Positions 1-9,036 of a stretch of 64,000 nt of DNA are shown piece after piece (the first letter of the stretch is position 1; every line of letters begins with the position of its first letter). The stretch is from Arthrobacter gengyunqii (GTDB lineage: Bacteria > Actinomycetota > Actinomycetes > Actinomycetales > Micrococcaceae). The stretch spans positions 1,860,001 through 1,924,000 of the forward strand of contig NZ_CP095461.1 in NCBI RefSeq assembly GCF_023022985.1, given 5' to 3'. The translations under genes and the position numbers were made by a program. The notes beneath the pieces were generated by a model. It did not search any database. It worked only from the letters and a program-made list of their open reading frames with translations, and had not been told where the DNA came from.

Positions 1-551
1 ATGAGGACCTGTGCTGCCGTGAAGCTGACCTCGCACTCGTCCACGGCTTTGTCTCCTGCGGCAAGATACGGATGCGAGGAGACTCCGTAGGGGGCGGCGG
101 TGCGGCCCACGTTGGCGGCTTGGATCGTTACGGTGAGGCCGCTGTCCGCATCAAGCGAGAACTCCGCCCAAAGGTGCAGCTGGTGCGGATAACCGGGCTG
201 CCCGTGCAGCATATTTGCCAGGATCACTGAACCGGCTGACTCCTCGGCGACCTGCCACTCGTCCCACACCACCAGGCCGTGGAGTGCGGTGCCTGTGGAT
301 GCCTCGTTGACGGGGACCTCGTAGGTCCGGCCCCGGAAAACATACTTGCCGCCGCCAATCCGGTTGGGCCACGGAGCCAGCGTCTTTCCGGCATAGGCAT
401 GCGGCACTTTGTCGGGGTCAAAGGGCAGCACCAAGGAATGCCGGCCGTGGGACAGGCTTTGAATTCCCGCACCGACCGCAGCGATTCCAGCCGTGTAATC
501 GCCGGCTCGGAGTGAAATGATCCGGCCGTTGGGGCTGGTTGGACGATTCAT
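1..551 (-). CDS. Aldose 1-epimerase family protein (partial, 3' end off the window)
   Basis: About 183 codons are visible; the 3' end lies beyond the left edge. The start ATG (549-551) follows CGACAGGAACTGCC, which contains an AGGAA ribosome site. Residues typical of the galactose mutarotase fold are visible: APWPNRIGGGKY, then HGLVVW, then SSHPYL, whose His is in the conserved sugar-binding position. Family role: cytoplasmic interconversion of alpha and beta anomers of hexoses, or of hexose-6-phosphates in the YeaD-like branch. The substrate cannot be read from the fragment. It is on the same strand as the ABC exporter but separated by about 90 bases carrying a duplicated 15-mer. Confidence 0.85.
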   Translation of the reverse strand, partial: MNRPTSPNGRIISLRAGDYTAGIAAVGAGIQSLSHGRHSLVLPFDPDKVPHAYAGKTLAPWPNRIGGGKYVFRGRTYEVPVNEASTGTALHGLVVWDEWQVAEESAGSVILANMLHGQPGYPHQLHLWAEFSLDADSGLTVTIQAANVGRTAAPYGVSSHPYLAAGDKAVDECEVSFTAAQVL

Positions 552-569
552 GGCAGTTCCTGTCGGGCG

Positions 570-601
570 TTTGAAGGTGCTGGAATTTTGAAGGTGCTGG
601 A
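570..601. repeat. Tandem 15-bp direct repeat TTTGAAGGTGCTGGA
   Basis: Two identical copies (570-584 and 587-601) are separated by two bases in the gap between the ABC ATPase stop and the epimerase start. An inverted GCACCTT half lies just downstream. On the minus strand these could form a weak hairpin behind the ABC operon, but there is no clear T-run. Function unknown. Confidence 0.7.
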
Positions 602-644
602 TGGGGTAGACAGTCAGGCACCTTGGAGTTTACCTGTGGAGACC

Positions 645-1355
645 CTACTCCTGCGCCGCGGCGGACGTCATCACAGCGGAGCTGAGGCGGCCGTCGCGCA
701 TGCCGGCCACAGCATCGGTCAGCGGCACGAAGTCCATGTCATGGGTGACCATGACCGTGCCGAAGCCAAACTCCCGGGTCAGGTGAACCAGCAGCTTCAC
801 GATGCTCTCGGAGCGTTCATGGTCCAGTGCCGCTGTGGGCTCATCCACCAGCATCAGCGCCGGGCTTCCCATGAGGGCACGGGCGATGTTGACCCGCTGC
901 CGCTGGCCGCCGGAAAGTTGGTGCGGGCGCTTGTTCGCCGCGGAGGTCAGGCCCACCAGATCCAACAGGTCCAGTGCCCGCGGTCCGGATGCTGAAGTGC
1001 GTTGTCCGCGCAACCGATCAGTGATGATCAGCTGCTCCACCGCTGTGAGCGAGGGCAGCAGATTGGGTTGCTGGAAAATCAGTCCCACCCGGCCGCGGCG
1101 CAGGGTGGTGCGGCCGGCGTCGTCCAGCGTTGAAGTATCCACGCCGGCCACTTCGACCCGGCCGGCTGTGGGACGGATCAGGGTAGCGGCCACGGCCAGG
1201 AGGGAGGACTTGCCGGAGCCCGAGGGGCCCACCAGTGACAGCACTTCCCCCGCGGGCAAGCTCATGCTCACGTTGTCCAGGGCTTTGAGTGTCCCCTCAC
1301 CGTCCGGGTATTCAAGGGTGACGCCGGTCAGCGACAGGGCAGCGGATACGGACAT
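645..1355 (-). CDS. ABC transporter ATP-binding protein (MacB/LolD/DevA-type)
   Basis: A 236-residue nucleotide-binding subunit with Walker A GPSGSGKS (43-50), Q-loop Gln95, signature LSGGQ (147-151) and Walker B LMLVDE (167-172). I start it at ATG 1353-1355, preceded by GAAAGGACCAATCA. An in-frame ATG at 1397 overlaps the permease stop but would leave this strong ribosome site inside the gene. With the FtsX-like permease upstream it forms a two-gene exporter of the MacB/LolCDE class, which couples ATP hydrolysis to substrate movement at the outer face of the membrane. The divergent histidine kinase and regulator suggest a sensed compound such as an antibiotic or cell-envelope stress; that is inference. 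Confidence 0.93.
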   Translation of the reverse strand: MSVSAALSLTGVTLEYPDGEGTLKALDNVSMSLPAGEVLSLVGPSGSGKSSLLAVAATLIRPTAGRVEVAGVDTSTLDDAGRTTLRRGRVGLIFQQPNLLPSLTAVEQLIITDRLRGQRTSASGPRALDLLDLVGLTSAANKRPHQLSGGQRQRVNIARALMGSPALMLVDEPTAALDHERSESIVKLLVHLTREFGFGTVMVTHDMDFVPLTDAVAGMRDGRLSSAVMTSAAAQE

Positions 1356-1396
1356 TGATTGGTCCTTTCGAGAGGGGTTTGCCGGGATGGCCGTCA

Positions 1397-2485
1397 TCAG
1401 TTCCCGCCCAGGGCGGTGAGCGGGTCCACCTTGGTCACGCTGCGGACGGCGAGCGCAGCTCCGGCCAGGCCAAGCAGGACAATTCCCAGAACGGGCAGGA
1501 CCGTGGTGGCGGCGCTGACACTGAATGGCGCCAGCTGCGCCGCAACTGCGCCAATCCCCACTCCGGCCAGACCGCCCAGGAGGGCGCCGCCGGCCAGAAC
1601 GATCGCCGCCTGGGCCAGCGCATCCCGCAGCAGGTAGGACGAGGAACCGCCCAAAGCCTTCAGCACTGCAATGTCCCGGGTTCGCTGCACGGTCCAGACG
1701 GTCAGGAACGCGACAATCACCAGCGCGGAGATGCCGTATAGGAAGGCCTGCATCAGGAGCAGCGATCCGTTTTCGGAACGGTAGGATCCCAGGGCACTGT
1801 AGGAACCGCGGACGTCGGTGGAGACGGTCCGGGCCGAGGCGTTGGCGGCCGCTGCGGCATCGGGTGTGGCGGTGGAGACGATGACGGTGGCTACGGGGGC
1901 GTCCGGCAGGGACGCGTCATCGGTGTGGGCCACCTGCTGCCAGGTCTCAAGGGAGGCCCACGCCACCGGGGTGTGGCTGTACCAGGAGTCTTCGGAAACG
2001 GCACTTACGGTCAGGCTGCGGCCGCCCAGGGCTACGGTTCCGCCCACGTCCACACCCAGATCTTCTGCCGTGGAGGCACCGAGGATGACTCCGCCGTCGT
2101 CCACGCTTTGGGGAGCCAGTGCGGAACCGGGCTCGACGCCGAAGACGGCCACGTTCGCGGTGGATTGGGCCACCGCCCGGGTCTGGGTAATCCCGAGGGG
2201 CTCAGCTCCCTGAACCCCCTCGGTGTTCCGCCATTCCCGCAGTTGTTCTGCGGTGACCACAGACTCGGTGTAGGAGGCCTTGGCTCCGGTGTTGCCGGGT
2301 GCACCAAACGCAACGGAGTTGATCCCGTGGTCCTTGAATGCGGCCACCGCACCGGTGTTTTGGTTGCCCAGCCCGGCAGTCAGCCCGGAAAGCAAAACCA
2401 ACAGCAGCGAAATCAGCGCCACGACGCTTCCCATCAGGGCGAAACGCCCCTTGGCGAAGCGGATGTCACGAAGTGCGAGATACAC
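1397..2485 (-). CDS. FtsX-like ABC transporter permease
   Basis: 362 residues. One N-terminal membrane helix (about residues 15-38) is followed by a large extracytoplasmic domain and three C-terminal helices, the standard MacB/FtsX four-helix layout. I choose GTG at 2483-2485 because GGAAGGAACTGCC precedes it and the protein then begins at YLALRDIRFAKGRF, the usual start of this family. An upstream ATG at 2569 would add 28 charged residues with no counterpart in the family. First gene of the operon with the ATPase; the stop is 41 bases before the chosen ATPase start. Confidence 0.9.
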   Translation of the reverse strand: MYLALRDIRFAKGRFALMGSVVALISLLLVLLSGLTAGLGNQNTGAVAAFKDHGINSVAFGAPGNTGAKASYTESVVTAEQLREWRNTEGVQGAEPLGITQTRAVAQSTANVAVFGVEPGSALAPQSVDDGGVILGASTAEDLGVDVGGTVALGGRSLTVSAVSEDSWYSHTPVAWASLETWQQVAHTDDASLPDAPVATVIVSTATPDAAAAANASARTVSTDVRGSYSALGSYRSENGSLLLMQAFLYGISALVIVAFLTVWTVQRTRDIAVLKALGGSSSYLLRDALAQAAIVLAGGALLGGLAGVGIGAVAAQLAPFSVSAATTVLPVLGIVLLGLAGAALAVRSVTKVDPLTALGGN

Positions 2486-2605
2486 GGCAGTTCCTTCCAG
2501 ATCGTCGGCCGGTATGTCCGGCCTGTTGTCCTTGTCTTCCACCGTCCCGCGTAACCGGCACCGTTCCATCGGACGGGCGGTCGATCCGCACCGATTGTTG
2601 GGCTG

Positions 2606-2658
2606 AGCCTACGCTCCACCAAACGGTTGATGTGCCCGGGATTGGGGGAGCCTAGGCT
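2606..2658. promoter_or_regulatory. Divergent promoter region between ABC exporter and two-component genes
   Basis: TAGGCT hexamers face outward on both strands: 2653-2658 on the plus strand, seven bases before the kinase ATG, and 2611-2606 on the minus strand toward the permease. Matching -35 boxes are weak. The arrangement would let one regulator act on both units. Confidence 0.5.
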
Positions 2659-2665
2659 GGACCAT

Positions 2666-3958
2666 ATGAGTGCTGCCTACCCACGGACCGACGGCGCTTC
2701 CCCCGGCGACGTGGTGCTGCGGGCACTGCGCATCGCCCTGCACACCGCATTTGCCGGTCTGCTCCTGCTGGCCGTGATCCAGATGGGCATGACTGCCCAG
2801 GCCTGGCCGGTGCGCGCGTGCGCCTATGCGGGAAGTGCGCTGCTGGCCGCGGTGTACGTCGCAGGCACCGTAATTGAGAGCCGGCACGCTTCCACCGGCA
2901 GGGGACCCGATCCCCGCCGCTACGGCGCAGCCTGGCTCGCTGTGGTGACCGTGCTGTGGCTGTGCCTGCTGGTCATCAGCCCGGAGTTCTCCTGGTTGGC
3001 CTTCCCGCTGTTCTTCCTGGACCTTCAGCTGTTGCGAACCGTCCCGGCGCTCGCCGCCGTTCTGGTCACCACTGCCGCCGTGATTCTGGCGCAGTGGGCG
3101 CGCAGCGGCCAGCCGAGTGCAGCCGCCTTCCTCGGCCCGGTGATCGGTGCACTGTTCGCGGTCGTCATGGGCAGCGCGTACTCATCCCTCCACCGTGAAA
3201 GCGTCAACCAGCGCCTTGCGCTCGCGGAGCTGCACCGCACGCGCGGCGAGCTGGCCGCGTCCCAGCACTATGCCGGAGTGCTGACCGAGCGCGAACGATT
3301 GGCCCGGGAAATCCACGACACCCTGGCTCAGGGTCTTTCCAGCATCGTCCTGCTCTCCCGTGCGGCCGGAAGCGCCCTTGATGCAGGCGACCCGGCACTG
3401 GCCAAAGAACGAATCGGGCTGGTCCAGAGCACCGCCGCGGAGAACCTGGCCGAGGCCCGGAGGTTTGTCCGCGGCCTCGCTGCGGCGCCGCTGGAGCGGG
3501 GTTCCCTCGACACGCGTCTCGCTGCATTGTGTTCGGATACTGCGCGGCGGGCCGCTGCCGGCGTCGGGTCGCTGCGGTGCATGTTCCGGGTGGACGGGAC
3601 CCCGGTTCCCCTGCATCCTGCTTATGAGGCCACTCTGCTGCGGGCAGCTCAGTCGCTGCTGGCCAATATTGAGGCCCACGCCGGCGCGTCCAACGCGGTG
3701 GTTACCCTGGAATACTCACCGGACTCCGTGGCGCTGGATGTGTTCGACGACGGCGGTGGCTTTGATCCGGAGGCGCTCCCCACCGGCCCCCGGGCCGACG
3801 GCTCGGGCTTTGGCCTGCTCTCTCTGCGCGAGCGGATAGCCGACCTGCACGGTTCCCTGAGCGTGGAGTCGGCGCCCGGCGAGGGAACTGTGGTGGCCTT
3901 GCGGCTGCCGCTGGATGCAGCCACGGACTCCGCCGCGATTCCCGGGGCTAACGCATGA
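2666..3958 (+). CDS. Sensor histidine kinase, NarL/DesK-type (HisKA_3)
   Basis: 430 residues. The N-terminal half holds several hydrophobic segments (a membrane sensor). The HisKA_3 dimerisation box is REIHDTLAQGLSSIVL with phospho-acceptor His217. The C-terminal ATP-binding domain shows DDGGGFDP and GFGLLSLRERI. The start is ATG 2666, with TAGGCT seven bases upstream, so the transcript is probably leaderless; an in-frame ATG at 2627 lies upstream of that -10. The stop overlaps the regulator start (ATGA). Likely role: autophosphorylation in response to a membrane or extracellular signal, with transfer to the neighbouring regulator, which may control the divergent ABC exporter. Confidence 0.93.
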   Translation: MSAAYPRTDGASPGDVVLRALRIALHTAFAGLLLLAVIQMGMTAQAWPVRACAYAGSALLAAVYVAGTVIESRHASTGRGPDPRRYGAAWLAVVTVLWLCLLVISPEFSWLAFPLFFLDLQLLRTVPALAAVLVTTAAVILAQWARSGQPSAAAFLGPVIGALFAVVMGSAYSSLHRESVNQRLALAELHRTRGELAASQHYAGVLTERERLAREIHDTLAQGLSSIVLLSRAAGSALDAGDPALAKERIGLVQSTAAENLAEARRFVRGLAAAPLERGSLDTRLAALCSDTARRAAAGVGSLRCMFRVDGTPVPLHPAYEATLLRAAQSLLANIEAHAGASNAVVTLEYSPDSVALDVFDDGGGFDPEALPTGPRADGSGFGLLSLRERIADLHGSLSVESAPGEGTVVALRLPLDAATDSAAIPGANA

Positions 3959-4596
3959 CCGGCCTCCGCGTCCTGCTGGTGGATGACCACCCGGTGGTCC
4001 GGGCCGGGCTGAGGGCCATGCTCGGTGATTTCGACGGGCTGGAGATAGCGGCCGAAGCGGCCGACGGAGCTGCAGCCATCGCAGAAGTGGCCCGTCAGGA
4101 AGCCCTGGGTACGCCGTTTGATGTGGTGCTGATGGATCTGCAGATGGGATCCGGCCCGGACGGGGCGGAGGCGACGCGGCGGATCAGGGCAGCGGGCGGT
4201 CCGCCGGTCCTTATTCTCACCACGTATGACAGCGATGCAGACATTCTTGCCGCCGTCGACGCCGGCGCCGCCGGTTACATGCTGAAGGACGCGGCGCCGG
4301 AAGAGATCCGTGCTGCTGTTGCAGCAGCTGCGCAGGGACGGACGGCGCTTGCTCCCCAGGTGGCCGGACGCCTGCTCGGTCAGTTGCGCAGTCCGGAAGC
4401 TACGCTGAGTCCGCGTGAACTGGAACTGCTTCAGCTGCTGGCCGATGGAATGGCCAACCGCGCGATCGCCCGGCAACTCTTCATTTCCGAGGCCACCGTC
4501 AAAACGCATCTGGTGCACATCTACGAGAAACTGGGCGTCGACAACCGTACGGCGGCCGTGAACGAAGCCCGGAAGCGGCGGATCATCCGTCGCTAG
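3955..4596 (+). CDS. Response regulator, NarL/LuxR family
   Basis: 213 residues: a receiver domain beginning RVLLVDDHPVVRAGL, phospho-acceptor Asp61 in VVLMDLQMG, the conserved Lys in GYMLKDAAPEE, and a C-terminal LuxR helix-turn-helix beginning SPRELELLQLLADGM and ending KLGVDNRTAAV. ATGA overlap with the kinase indicates translational coupling. As a NarL-type regulator it should bind DNA as a phosphorylated dimer; the nearest plausible target is the divergent exporter promoter (inference). Confidence 0.95.
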   Translation: MTGLRVLLVDDHPVVRAGLRAMLGDFDGLEIAAEAADGAAAIAEVARQEALGTPFDVVLMDLQMGSGPDGAEATRRIRAAGGPPVLILTTYDSDADILAAVDAGAAGYMLKDAAPEEIRAAVAAAAQGRTALAPQVAGRLLGQLRSPEATLSPRELELLQLLADGMANRAIARQLFISEATVKTHLVHIYEKLGVDNRTAAVNEARKRRIIRR

Positions 4597-4608
4597 GGGC
4601 AGCTGCGG

Positions 4609-6324
4609 CTAAGCCCAGGTGGTGGCGACTCCGGCCAGGCGGTGCACTCTGGCTTCCCATGGCCGCAGCACGTTGGGGTCGCCGGGTTCCCCGTAGTTAC
4701 CCAGCACCAGTTCCCGACCGTGCAGATAGGCGGGCACGGGAAGCAAACCGGCGGAGACGTTGCACATGATGGTCAGCTCCTCGTTGCCCAAGCTGCGCCG
4801 GAAGGCAAAAAGCTGCGGGTCGTTGGGTTCCAGCATTTCAAAGTCCCCCAGGGATACCACCAAGGATTCGTGACGCAGCTGGATCAGCCGCTGATAGTAA
4901 CGAAAAATTGACTTTTCGGCGGTCCTGTCCGCCGCGGCGTTAACGGACCGGTAATTGGGATTGACGTCTATCCAAGGTTTGCCTGCACTAAAACCCGCAT
5001 TGGGGGAGTCATCCCACTGCATGGGAGTTCGGGCGTTGTCACGGCTGACCTTTCCCAGTGTGTCCAGCACATGTTCCTCGTTTATGCCCCTGGTGACCGC
5101 GTAGTCATAGTAGGCGAGCGATTCCACATCCCGGTACTGGTCCAGTGACGTGAAGCCGGCATTGGTCATTCCGATTTCGTCGCCCTGGTAAATGAACGGC
5201 GTGCCGCGCTGCAGATGGATCACCGTTGCCCACAGGGTGGCTGATTCATATCGGTACTCGGCGTCATCGCCGAAACGCGACACTGACCGGGGCTGGTCGT
5301 GGTTTCCCAGGTAAAGGCTGTTCCAGCCGCGGTCTGCCAGCGAGCGCTGCCACCGGTTCGCGATCGTCTTGAAGTCGCGCAGCTTCATGGGCAGGTGGTC
5401 CCACTTGCCGCCCGGCCCGTGATCCAGGCGCATGTGCTCGAACTGGAAGACCATGTCCAGCTCCCCGCGAAGGGAGTCGGTGAACAGTACCGCCTCCTCC
5501 ACCGTCACGCCGTCGGTCTCTCCCACCACCAAATACTCACTGGTCCGGTAATCGAAGACCGCCCGCATCATCTCCTGGATGAACTCGTGCACCCGGGGAC
5601 CGGAGACGTAGAAAGGAGCCCCGTTCGCGTACATTCCGCCGCTTCCCACCGGGCTGTCCGGCAGGGCGGGCCGTTTGGAAATGAAGTTGATGGCGTCCAT
5701 GCGGAACCCGTCAATGCCCCGGTCCAGCCACCAGTTCATCATTTCGTAGACACGGGTACGGACGCGGGTGCTTTCCCAGTTCAGGTCCGGCTGGTGGGGA
5801 CTGAACAGGTGCAGGTAGTACTGCTCCGTTCGGGGGTCATATTCCCATGCGCTGCCGCCAAAGATGGATCCCCAGTTGTTCGGTTCGGCGCCCGGGTTAT
5901 CGGGAGAAAAACCCCTCCGTGGATCCCGCCAATAGTAGGAGTCCCGCGACACGTTGCTGCGGGATGACGATGAGACCACAAAGGCCGAGTGCTCATCGGA
6001 AGTGTGGTTCACCACCAGGTCCATGATCAGTTTCATGCCGCGCCGGTGCACTTCGGCCAGCAGACGGTCGAACTCCTCTTCGGTGCCGTACAGGTGGTCG
6101 ATGCGCCGGTAGTTGGAGATGTCATAACCGTTGTCATGCTGGGGAGACTGGTGGACGGGGGAGAGCCAGATGACGTCCACGCCCAGCTCGCTGAGGTAGT
6201 CCAGACGCTCAATGACACCCGTGATATCGCCGATGCCGTCCCCCGTGCTGTCCGCGAAACTCCGGGTATAGATCTGGTAGACGACGGCGCTGGTCCACCA
6301 TGCCGGCCGATACGGGTTCCTCAT
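4609..6324 (-). CDS. Alpha-glucosidase, GH13 (oligo-1,6-/alpha-1,4-glucosidase group)
   Basis: 571 residues, the normal length of cytoplasmic GH13 alpha-glucosidases. Catalytic residues are visible: nucleophile Asp210 in DGFRMDAINF, acid Glu269 in VVGETDGV, and Asp343 in LGNHDQPRS. It hydrolyses terminal alpha-glucosidic bonds of short oligosaccharides. The residue after the nucleophile is Ala, whereas alpha-1,6-specific enzymes usually have Val there, so maltose-type (alpha-1,4) preference is plausible. GAAAGGACCTTCGCCCC precedes the ATG. It stands alone, with no sugar transporter or regulator directly beside it, and ends 12 bases from the convergent response regulator. Trehalose-6-phosphate hydrolase cannot be fully excluded. 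Confidence 0.92.
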   Translation of the reverse strand: MRNPYRPAWWTSAVVYQIYTRSFADSTGDGIGDITGVIERLDYLSELGVDVIWLSPVHQSPQHDNGYDISNYRRIDHLYGTEEEFDRLLAEVHRRGMKLIMDLVVNHTSDEHSAFVVSSSSRSNVSRDSYYWRDPRRGFSPDNPGAEPNNWGSIFGGSAWEYDPRTEQYYLHLFSPHQPDLNWESTRVRTRVYEMMNWWLDRGIDGFRMDAINFISKRPALPDSPVGSGGMYANGAPFYVSGPRVHEFIQEMMRAVFDYRTSEYLVVGETDGVTVEEAVLFTDSLRGELDMVFQFEHMRLDHGPGGKWDHLPMKLRDFKTIANRWQRSLADRGWNSLYLGNHDQPRSVSRFGDDAEYRYESATLWATVIHLQRGTPFIYQGDEIGMTNAGFTSLDQYRDVESLAYYDYAVTRGINEEHVLDTLGKVSRDNARTPMQWDDSPNAGFSAGKPWIDVNPNYRSVNAAADRTAEKSIFRYYQRLIQLRHESLVVSLGDFEMLEPNDPQLFAFRRSLGNEELTIMCNVSAGLLPVPAYLHGRELVLGNYGEPGDPNVLRPWEARVHRLAGVATTWA

Positions 6325-6620
6325 GGGGCGAAGGTCCTTTCGCAGGCCATCCCAGCGGCAGCGGGGCCCGCCGCGGTTCGTTCTGCCGCCTGCGAGGAAA
6401 GTCTATGGCCGGGTGCACGCCGTCCAACAGGGACCGCGGCAAGCAGCGGCCCGCACCGGCGTAAACGGACGCGGGGCGTCCCGCCGGTGAGAGAAGGAGC
6501 ACATGCACCGTTCTGGATTTCACTCTCATTTTCAGCGGGCGTAGCGTTGATTGGCCGGTTCAGCCAGCTTGTTCCGGCCTCGGTTCCCCCGATAAAAGAA
6601 CAAAGCAACAGGAGTATGCG

Positions 6621-7844
6621 GTGACACGCGGCGGTAAGACCCCCGACCAGAAACTATGGACCAAGGGATTCGTCCTTGCCATCATCACCAACTTTTTCCT
6701 CTCCCTGGTGTTCTACCTTTTGATGACCACCATGGCGCTGTACGCCGTTGAGCAGTTCTCCGCCTCGGACAGCGCCTCCGGTTTCGCCTCAGGCTCCTTC
6801 GTCATCGGAGCGCTCGCGGCCCGGGTCTTCAGCGGCAAGTTCCTGGACTTTATCGGCCGCCGCCGGCTGCTGCTGGGCGGACTCGTGGTCTTCACCATTG
6901 CGGCGCTGCTTTACCCGCTCGCGGACAGCCTTGCCGCGCTGCTGGCCATCCGGCTGCTTCACGGAGCCGCGTTCGGTGCGGCCAGCACTTCCATTTCCGC
7001 ATCGGTCATGGGTCTGATTCCGGTCCGCCGCCGCGGAGAAGGCACCGGATACTTCGGCATTTCCACTACGCTGGCCACTGCGGTGGGCCCCTTCCTGGCC
7101 GTGCTGATCGTGGACACCATGACCTACGATGTCCTCTTCCTGACCAGCGCCGCCTGTGCGGCCCTGGCCCTGGTTGTTGCCCTGATGCTTCGGCTGCCCG
7201 AGCGGACGCCGACCCCTGCGGAACAGGCCCGCAAATGGCACCTCCGCTTTACGGACATCCTGGATCCGGCGGCCCTGGCGATTGCCTCCATCATGTTTGT
7301 TGCCGGCGCCTCGTATGCCGGAATCCTCACCTTCATGAATTCCTATGCGCAGGAGGAGAACCTGGTGGCTGCCGCCAGCTCGTTCTTCCTGGTCTACGCC
7401 GCAGTAGTGCTGATTTCCCGCCTGTTCATGGGCCGCCTGCACGACGTCTACGGCGACAATGCCGTCATCTATCCCACGCTGGTCTCCTTCGCCGTCGGCC
7501 TGGCCATGCTGGCGTGGGCACCCAACGGCCTGGTACTGGCAGCTGCGGGAGTGTTCGTGGGCATCGGCTTCGGCGCCCTGGTTCCCACCGCCCAGGCCAT
7601 TGCCGTCACCATGGCGCCGCCGCACCGCGTCGGGCTGGCCACCTCCACGTACTTCATCATGATGGACGCGGGAGTAGGCCTGGGCCCGCTGGCACTGGGC
7701 GCCCTCGTCTCCGTGACCGGGTTCCACGGCATGTATTGGCTGCTGGCCGGGTGCATCCTGGCCACCACGGTGCTGTACCACTTCGTCCACGGCCACAAGC
7801 ACTACCGCCGCAGCACGGAAATCCCGGCGGACACCGCAGCCTGA
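6621..7844 (+). CDS. MFS transporter (DHA1-like)
   Basis: 407 residues with twelve predicted membrane helices. The loop after helix 2 carries GKFLDFIGRRRLLLGG, the classic MFS signature (D-x-x-GRR), and helix 5 carries GPFLAVLI. The start is GTG 6621 with AGGAG six bases upstream; the ATG at 6616 is in another frame and closes at once. Drug or metabolite efflux is the usual role of this branch. The substrate is not deducible and no local regulator is present. Confidence 0.9.
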   Translation: MTRGGKTPDQKLWTKGFVLAIITNFFLSLVFYLLMTTMALYAVEQFSASDSASGFASGSFVIGALAARVFSGKFLDFIGRRRLLLGGLVVFTIAALLYPLADSLAALLAIRLLHGAAFGAASTSISASVMGLIPVRRRGEGTGYFGISTTLATAVGPFLAVLIVDTMTYDVLFLTSAACAALALVVALMLRLPERTPTPAEQARKWHLRFTDILDPAALAIASIMFVAGASYAGILTFMNSYAQEENLVAAASSFFLVYAAVVLISRLFMGRLHDVYGDNAVIYPTLVSFAVGLAMLAWAPNGLVLAAAGVFVGIGFGALVPTAQAIAVTMAPPHRVGLATSTYFIMMDAGVGLGPLALGALVSVTGFHGMYWLLAGCILATTVLYHFVHGHKHYRRSTEIPADTAA

Positions 7845-7889
7845 ATCTCCGCCGGTCCCCGGAACCGTTCGGTGCTGTAGGTTATGGCC

Positions 7890-8912
7890 ATGGCCGGCAA
7901 AGCAACCACCCTGACTGTCCCTGGTCCGAACGGCGAGCGCGAAATGCGCATCTCCAGTCCGGACCGTGTCCTGTGGCCCGAGCTGGGGCTGACCAAGCTC
8001 GACCTCGCGCAGTACACGGCGGAGGTCGGCAGTGCGTTCATCGCCGCCAACGGCGACCGCCCGGTGTCACTGCAGCGGTTTCCGGACGGGATCGACGGCG
8101 AACAGTTCTTCTCGAAGAATCCGCCCAAAGGCGCACCGGACTTCATCCGCGCCGTCACCGTGACCTATCCCAGCGCCCGCGCGCATCCGCAGCTGGTCCT
8201 CGATGAGCCTGCGGCTGCGGTGTGGGCCGTCCAGATGAACACGGTGGTGTTCCATCCCTGGCCGTCCCGGGCCGAAAACACCGACAATCCGGACCAGCTG
8301 CGCATAGACCTGGACCCCCAGCCCGGCACTGACTTCGACGATGCCGTTCCCGCCGCCTTTGAACTGCGCAGCGTCCTGGCCGAGGCCGGCCTGGACGCCT
8401 TCATCAAAACGTCCGGAAACCGCGGCCTTCATGTGTATGCCCCCATCACTCCGGACCATGAGTTCCTCGACGTCCGGCATGCCGTGATTGCCGCAGCGCG
8501 CGAACTTGAACGCCGCATGCCGGAACACGTCACCACCGCCTGGTGGAAGGAAGAGCGCGGGCAGAAGATCTTTGTGGACTTCAACCAAGCCAACCGGGAC
8601 CGCACCATTGCCGGTGCATACAGCCCGCGGGCGCTGCCGCATGCACCGGTGTCCACTCCGCTCCGGTGGGACGAACTGGAGAAAGCTGACCCCCGGGAGT
8701 TCACCGTCCTCACGGTTCCGGAGCGGCTGCGCACGGTAGGGGACCCGTGGGCGGACATGGGCTCGAACCCCGGCAGCATTGACGTGCTGCTGCAGTGGTG
8801 GCAGCGGGATCTGGACAACGGTCTGGGAGAAATGCCGTTCCCGCCGGATTACCCCAAGATGCCCGGCGAACCGATGCGGGTCCAGCCCAGCCGTGCACGC
8901 AAAACGAACTAG
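7890..8912 (+). CDS. LigD-type polymerase/primase domain protein (stand-alone)
   Basis: 340 residues covering only the archaeo-eukaryotic primase-like polymerase domain of bacterial LigD. Visible features are VLWPELGLTKLDLAQY near the N-terminus, VFHPWPSR, the metal-binding RIDLDPQ (the two Asp of DLD) and TSGNRGLHVYAPI. No ligase or nuclease domain and no ku gene lie nearby. Such free-standing polymerases occur beside full LigD in many actinobacteria and can add or fill nucleotides during end joining or gap repair. TAGGTT (7878-7883) lies six bases before ATG 7890, matching leaderless starts elsewhere in the window; an ATG at 7884 touches the -10. Confidence 0.9.
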   Translation: MAGKATTLTVPGPNGEREMRISSPDRVLWPELGLTKLDLAQYTAEVGSAFIAANGDRPVSLQRFPDGIDGEQFFSKNPPKGAPDFIRAVTVTYPSARAHPQLVLDEPAAAVWAVQMNTVVFHPWPSRAENTDNPDQLRIDLDPQPGTDFDDAVPAAFELRSVLAEAGLDAFIKTSGNRGLHVYAPITPDHEFLDVRHAVIAAARELERRMPEHVTTAWWKEERGQKIFVDFNQANRDRTIAGAYSPRALPHAPVSTPLRWDELEKADPREFTVLTVPERLRTVGDPWADMGSNPGSIDVLLQWWQRDLDNGLGEMPFPPDYPKMPGEPMRVQPSRARKTN

Positions 8913-9036
8913 GCGTGCATGCAACAAGTCTTAGCCGTGCACGAAAGCAGCCTTGGTTTCCCGTAAAGTAGAGCGAAGGTGCGCCGGGAAGTCTGGTCGG
9001 CAATAACATTGTCGACCGCTTTTTAAGGAGCTATCC

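Noticed and set aside
6789..7802. 337-codon frame antisense to the MFS gene
   Set aside because: Low-complexity Gln/Gly/His/Arg composition with no start signal. The sense gene has twelve helices and MFS motifs.
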